A DNA stretch of 64,000 nucleotides from Capitulum mitella (lineage: Eukaryota > Arthropoda > Thecostraca > Pollicipedomorpha > Pollicipedidae). Numbering within the stretch: the first letter of the stretch is position 1; each line of letters starts with the position of its first letter. The stretch spans positions 8,581,767-8,645,766 of the forward strand of contig CP099849.1 in NCBI GenBank assembly GCA_030062745.1. The letters are read 5' to 3'. The position numbers and the translations under genes were made by a program. The notes beneath the pieces were generated by a model that was not told the DNA's origin, searched no databases, and was given only the letters and a program-made list of their open reading frames with translations. Below are positions 58,056 to 64,000 of this stretch, one piece after another.

Positions 58056-61000
58056 TGAACATGGCTGGATCAGTATTCGCATCCCGCTTCCGAAGAAATC
58101 TCTCAGCGGACACATCGAGATGCTCTGCTAACACCTCCAGTGGTTAAAGAACGGATGTTTTATTTTTGTAATGTCCCTAATCGGACCCGCCGCCTTAAGC
58201 TACGAATGATGTTGACAAAACTGCATAGGTCTTTCCTCGACGGAGGCCAGCGGCTGGATTTATTATATCAATGCCTACCAGAGTCATACTTTAACGGCTT
58301 TGGTGTTTCACTGTCATACTGGTTTGTTGGCACTCTTACCTTCTTTCCTTATCAATAAAACGTTTTCCTGAAAACCGGCTTCAAAGTTCTACGGATAGAC
58401 TTGACTCTGAAGAAGAAAGTGGCCCATACCCTTACCACGTTACTGAAACATGGCTTGAAAATCTGGTGAATGACGTTGAGATTCAAATCTTTGAAAACTC
58501 AATCCTTCGTCACGTTATGCGATTGAGAAACGGATGAATGCTTCTTTCTCCACCAGGTGATGAAACCCAATAACGCCTCAAGCACTATACAGACAAGGAG
58601 ATGTACAGTCATGACAGATACAACCACGACCAGGGAGGAATAAACGAAGGCTAAATTTAGTTTACATAAATGGTATCAAGTGAGGAAATTTCCAAAAATG
58701 TCAGTATTAAATTCAGAAATACTGGAAGACTTTGTGTTCAAAAATACATAAATCTTTTGCGGAAATTTAGCGGTGGTGGCCGGAAACTGGTGCATTGTTT
58801 ATCCAGATACGTTTGCTCAACTTTAAGAGAAACTGCAAAGCCGATTACAAGTTTTCTTCGCTTCTTTTTGGTGCATAGGGCAAGACTTGATAGGGTACGC
58901 CTTTCTTATGGATTCTGTACAGATTTATGTAAACGACTACAGAGCGTTAGTCGTTTGTCACCTGCCCAACTCGGCGAATGTGTGCACTTTCAGTCACTTT
59001 GGAGCATTCCTTCATCCAGAAAACGTCAATAGCCCCACTACCTTTATGCGACACGGCTTGCAGCCGTGGCGTTCTGTACCGAACATTAATAAAACACCTC
59101 ACAAGTGTCCGGAAAGGCTTCTGTTCAAAATATGCTCGGTCGATGGGGATTGATTTCCGGCGGGTCTCTCGCGACAGTACCTGTACCGCCGTTCATCAAT
59201 GCGATACCGCGTTCTCCGAGTTTATGGGCCCCGATTATACAGGCGGTCTTTGTGGTGCCGCTGGGAGGCTTTGATATGGCTGCACGGCGCTGTGAGTAGG
59301 ACCCCAAATCCCTGAATGCGCCATTGAATGGCGAACACCTGAGCGAATAGCGCGCAAAAGGCCGTGGAAGAAAAGCCTGAATCGAACGTCACAATTTATA
59401 AAGAATATTTAATGAAAGCGCGCTGAAGTAGCCGCCACGGCGCGGTTCTGTCGTGATTCGGCGTTCGCCATTCTGAAATCACAATGAAGAAATCGGGAGC
59501 CACAAAGGAACGGCAACAATATGGAAGCCCTGAGAAGGGACCGGATTCAGACGTCGACAAAAGCCAGTCCATGACGACAATGGAGTACGCTGCGCCACAA
59601 TGCGTTACTTACGAAATATTCCTCGGAAGGCATAACGGCCTTCGGCCGTGTGACGCAGGAATTTTGTGACAGTACAAAGTATCGTTATTGATCGGTTTGG
59701 CTAGGGCCAAGGAGCTGAAAGGCGGGGCATTTTCCCGCCATGGTTATTCACTGTTTCCTGAACAAACGTGGCCAATGACTCAGAACTAACGCTGCCAGTT
59801 TATGTCCGTTTTATAAAGATCGTCGGTGAGCTGCAAAAACTCGGCCTTTGACCGCTCACAGAATATTGGTATCAGTTTGATTTTCTGTAGAACGTGTACT
59901 GACAGTACTTCGGTTGTAAAGAAAGATGGCACCTCATCCATATTTGCTCTTAAGTTTTTTCGTTCATGTGGTAGCTGCCAAGCACGGAATGTATCATGCA
60001 GGAATGTTTTCACACACACGTTTTTTATATCTATTCCAACATATCCCATCGATTGCTGACATTAATCGACCTCAACCACACAGCGTACTTCTATTTGACG
60101 CCATTTTTTGCGTCTAGAAATATGTGACCACGAGCAAAAAAATACACATCACACAAGTACGAAAACATACTTGCTTACCACTCCTCTAAAAAAGATCATC
60201 ACGTAGCAGATGTGTTCCGTGGAGATAATAACGCGCATTTGCGTGTTAACTCACATGTAATTAAACATAAGCTGAGACAAAGGTGCTACGATTTCAGAAC
60301 AGCTTTTACCATCAAAACCGATCTGAGTTTCTTTACGATTTCATGACTTCCGAAACCTTAAGCAAGTGGGACAATGATGACTCGCATGTTTTGCACTATG
60401 GTCTCAGGCTGCATGACAGAATATTATGAACCATGCTTACTGGAGTGCGATACAGTTCCATGAAAAATGGAGATATACGTTTTAATGTCTCATCACCCTG
60501 TTTCTACCGTCATCGTGAAATACGTCTCCACATTTGCATTTCACTTACAAAAAAGTTATCTCGTGCTGGTTTGCGGAAAAACGGAGCAGTGTTGAAAGAT
60601 ATAATAACCGTCGCGTTTATGTTTGAAATTTTAGTTCTGTTTTACTAAATGTTGTTCTTTTGTCCGGATTTCGAAATTAAATGCCCTTCTGACTGTCCGC
60701 ACATTATCAAGACCTAGCAATGCCCGGCAAGTGACGATTTCTTCCCGTCCATTACAAAGACACCGTCCCTGAAGGCGCCGCCGGCGCGACAATCTCTTTT
60801 CGCAGCCGGAGGGCGTCTCTTGACGGGCTTCGTTCTCAGTTTCGGCGCACGCCGAGATTCGCGCGCCGAGAGGCTTTGTCGTGCTGTCGACGGCAGAGAT
60901 GCACCATCTCGAACAGGGCCGCGCTGAAAGCCCGGTCCTCGCCTCATGCCCGCCGAGACGGCATTGTGTCGGCCGGCGCCTTTGTGCGCCGCTTCAAAAC

Positions 61001-64000
61001 CATGCGGCCGCTGCTTATCGGCCCGCCGCCGGCGGCAATCCGATTCGGCGCCGAATCCGCCGCCGAAAATACGCCTGAATGCGAAATTCGGCCTGATCGG
61101 CCGGCGGACGCGACGCAGAAGAATCGCGCCCAATCGGTCGGCGCTGAGCTCGCGTGTGACGGCTGATCGTGGCGCAGCGGCGGCAGGAGGCGACCAGTGC
61201 CGCGTGCGACCCGCCCCTATTGGAGCGTCCGGCTGGTCACCGTGAAACAGGCCGAGCCTCAGCGTTCGGGTGGGCACATTGGCGCTGGTTTGACTTGGCG
61301 TAGGTGTCAGAAAGTCATTACAGCAGGTGGCATACCACCTTCCGAGGTGAGAAAATCATCATCAGCCCGCCTTGTCCAGGATGTTTCTGCTGCAGTACAT
61401 CGAGCCTCGGGATGGTAAAACCGAGCGGGAATCCCAAATCATCGATCACGTCCCGATTACTACTAAAACAGCTGACACACAGGACAGCTCTAGGCTGACC
61501 TCGCTGCATCCCTCTCGTCTTTCTATGCTCACTAGGAAGGGTCACACCCAGGGAACGGGACTGTAGCCCCGAACCCTGAGCATGACTTTTCATTGTGTGC
61601 GCTGGCGTGGCCTAGATAACAGACAAATAGTTGGTTATCCGGGCAACTTCGCTATTCTTACCGACAGTCTCAGCCTTGACCGACTGAGAGAGGCGGTTGA
61701 AACAGCTGAGGCTGTGACTGTTCGTCCGGTGATTGGGAAGGGATGCACCTTGACTTGCTGTGGCTTTTGTGACTAGTGACCTTGTGACAAAATTTTGACA
61801 TGACAGCTTTGGGGGACAAAGGATGAAATCGAGGGAGTTCCCAAGATGTCTCCAATGTGATGAATATTTGGGTTGACTGCAGGAAAAATCACGGCAGTAG
61901 CATTTTTGGGTGAATGGCTGGGCCATTTTTGACCTCACAAGAGGCATTAGCAATTCAATGGCTTCCATCTAAGCACCTTTGCAATAAGGGCGGACCCGCA
62001 CGACAATTTGTACATTATGTATCCCAGCATTTAACGATGAAAAGATTTGCAAAATAAGTATAGCTGCCCTGAATCGGCCCTGATACGACGACACAACTGA
62101 AAATCGGCTGCCGCACTCGAAGAGAAATCGGCCCGATCTGCTGCCTGCCTCCCGTAATCTGACCATCCCAGGCCCGTACAACGGCTGCAGAGCAACCGCC
62201 GGCCGCGCCCGCCCCACCGGCTCCGCGCGAAAGAGGCGACTCCACTGCGGCCATTGTGGCGCGTGCTCCGCCGAACACGGCGCACAATGGCACGCGCCCG
62301 ACACGGCGCGTTCGGCTCTTTCACTGCTCGGCTAATCAATTACGGGGCCGGCAGATAAACCCGACTATCATTCTGCGGCACACACCGTCCAATTACCGGG
62401 CAGCCTTTGTTTGGGCGGCAGCCGGTCCTCATCCGGCCTGAGAGCTCCGGCCGGAGAGCTTTTGTCTCTGAATCGCTGGCAGCCTGCCGGTGCAGGGGTG
62501 TAGCCCTGCCGGCCGCAAATGGAAGCCACTCCTTCCCGACGCCTCCTGCTTTATTTCTTGGGGACTCCAGGACTCGGTGTCACTCCTGGAGGCGTTCCTT
62601 GACGGAGATTGTCTAGAGATTGTCCCCAGACGCGCGGCACGATGCACCATCAGGAATCTCGTACACTTGCCTGGAGTAGCACCCGTTAACGAACTGTGCG
62701 CCGTTCACGGCATTCTGTCGCCTAGGTCGGTGGCAACGTCACCGCTGATGCGGGAGGTGTCGACGACGACGGCGCCCCGCCGTGTCAGAGACGGCGAACC
62801 GTGGAGGGTGGCCTCAAGCTGGACTCATTGCTTACAGGAGAATCACGTACTGAAAGTGGCTTGGGCTCTTCTGATCCTCGTTACACTTACGGCTGAATTG
62901 CCATGATTATACAGACGAGAAGAAACAATATCATTTGGTTTATTTTCATAAATGTACATGTTCATCGGTCAATGATGAGTCCAATTTCCACTTAACATCT
63001 TCTGATGCGTCCATTCACTCCTTCGTAAAATGCACATGAAGAAAGCCCTGACTCCCTCCGAGACAAACTGCACCGGTAATGATTTGGATAATGTGGAAGT
63101 ATAGCCTCATAAGCACCCTTTAATTGCCACATCTCTGTATTGCATTGTTCATATGTGTACATTATATAGTCTAGGGTTGAGCCGGAACTGCTTCATCAGA
63201 TGTGCACTCCTCGAGAAAATGATTACGTAATTGCGATTATGTCTGCATCAAGCGGCATTACACACTGGCAATACGGATGCTGCAAAAACGCTCCCATTAC
63301 TTTGAATGACAGAACAAATGCATTGGCCGGTTTCTCTTCCTTTAAAAGTGAATCCCATATTTCTGAATAGAGTCCATGGTCACACGTTAGGCTGTCTGAA
63401 TAGAAATACAATATTTTGGTGCTAGGGCTTTATCCCTTTACATGATTAGACCACTTAATTGCTGGTATTGAACCGTCCCCAAGCCCATTGAAAAGCTTTC
63501 CGTGCGGTATTCTTATTCCTTTTGAATTCATAACAGCGTTCGTTATAAGAGCGCTGTCAAAAACAGACGGCGACGGAATATAACGAGCTGTCAGAAGAAT
63601 GGGCCTGAATGGGGTGTGAAATTCAAATGTTTCGTGGTTAGCGCCCGCGGATTAACTGCCGACAATAAATTCGCAGCCGGCTGGATTAAGCGTATGCGGC
63701 CCCACGCCGACCGGCGGCCGCGGCGCGGCCGAACCGGCTGCCGCGGCCGGCAGAACACCCGCGGAACACCCGCAGAACACCTGTGGAACACCGAGCCAGG
63801 AGGCGCTACGCGGAGCAAGCGGTCCGGCGACCTCTGCCGCGGGGAGCCGCGGACACTCCACCGGACGGCGTCGGCAACTCAACGGCGCACTGACACCCTG
63901 CAGGCGGGCAGAACCACGGCAGGTCCGGGCGAATTTCCGCGCGCGGGCCGGCAGCGAACGGCGGACTCGGCCGGACAGCCGCAGTCTGCGCGCGACCCGC
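58056..64000. other. Right-hand intergenic region with GC-rich islands
   Basis: No supported gene. GC-rich blocks lie at 60,770-61,250, 62,100-62,780 and 63,640-64,000, and AT-rich DNA between. Open frames in the islands occur on both strands with no domain or coherent splice sites. A first exon of a gene beyond the right edge cannot be excluded in the last block. Confidence 0.4.

Noticed and set aside
61612..61968. 118-codon minus-strand frame starting with ATG
   Set aside because: Plausible-looking Ser/His-rich peptide, but I recognise no family and no flanking exons. It could be a transposon scrap; left out for lack of support.
62490..62906. 138-codon plus-strand frame
   Set aside because: Starts at GTG with no in-frame ATG near the start, and no domain or splice evidence.

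Overview
The window comes from a metazoan nuclear genome. Its genes are interrupted by GT-AG introns, there are no bacterial gene clusters, and large intergenic spaces hold decayed transposons, foldback elements and microsatellites. Coding exons are strongly GC-biased, while much of the intergenic DNA is AT-rich. Gene content and the TTAGG-like strings point to an arthropod, probably a crustacean; a barnacle-like genome would fit, but that is inference. All three genes I can support lie on the minus strand.

1-12,317: virilizer homolog (VIRMA), the scaffold of the nuclear m6A mRNA methyltransferase complex. Fourteen coding exons (10583 down to 17) join with matching phases into 1,419 codons. 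The C-terminus lies beyond the left edge. A 5'UTR exon probably ends at 12317, next to or inside a foldback element (12,490-12,862). Two introns of this gene begin with minisatellites that copy the exon/intron border, splice donor included.

14,366-20,349: a five-exon gene for a 222-residue, single-pass, type II-like membrane protein. It has a short cytosolic tail with an acidic-dileucine-like signal, a Cys cluster beside the membrane, and a Cys-rich lumenal/extracellular domain. It resembles a family of arthropod proteins of unknown function. Its 3.6 kb first intron holds a (TA)n(TG)n microsatellite and a second foldback element.

20,450-46,836: about 26 kb with no gene I can support. It holds two families of TTAA-bounded non-autonomous elements (one nested inside the other), a broken pogo/jerky-like DDE transposase, other short interspersed repeats, several GC-rich islands, and a stretch of runaway homopolymers at 37.8-38.5 kb that looks like an assembly fault.

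47,079-53,210: a four-exon SOX transcription factor gene (324 residues) whose HMG box is split by an intron; it looks like SoxB2/Sox21. Its stop codon sits in the last unit of a 31-bp minisatellite. Upstream (53.8-64 kb) are a promoter-like segment, more GC-rich islands and repeats, but no supported gene. The GC islands on both sides may be regulatory DNA of this developmental gene.

The most unusual signal is the repeated birth of minisatellites exactly at gene-structure borders: two splice donors and one stop codon. In one case each 47-bp unit is a potential 18-nt in-frame mini-exon with its own AG and GT.
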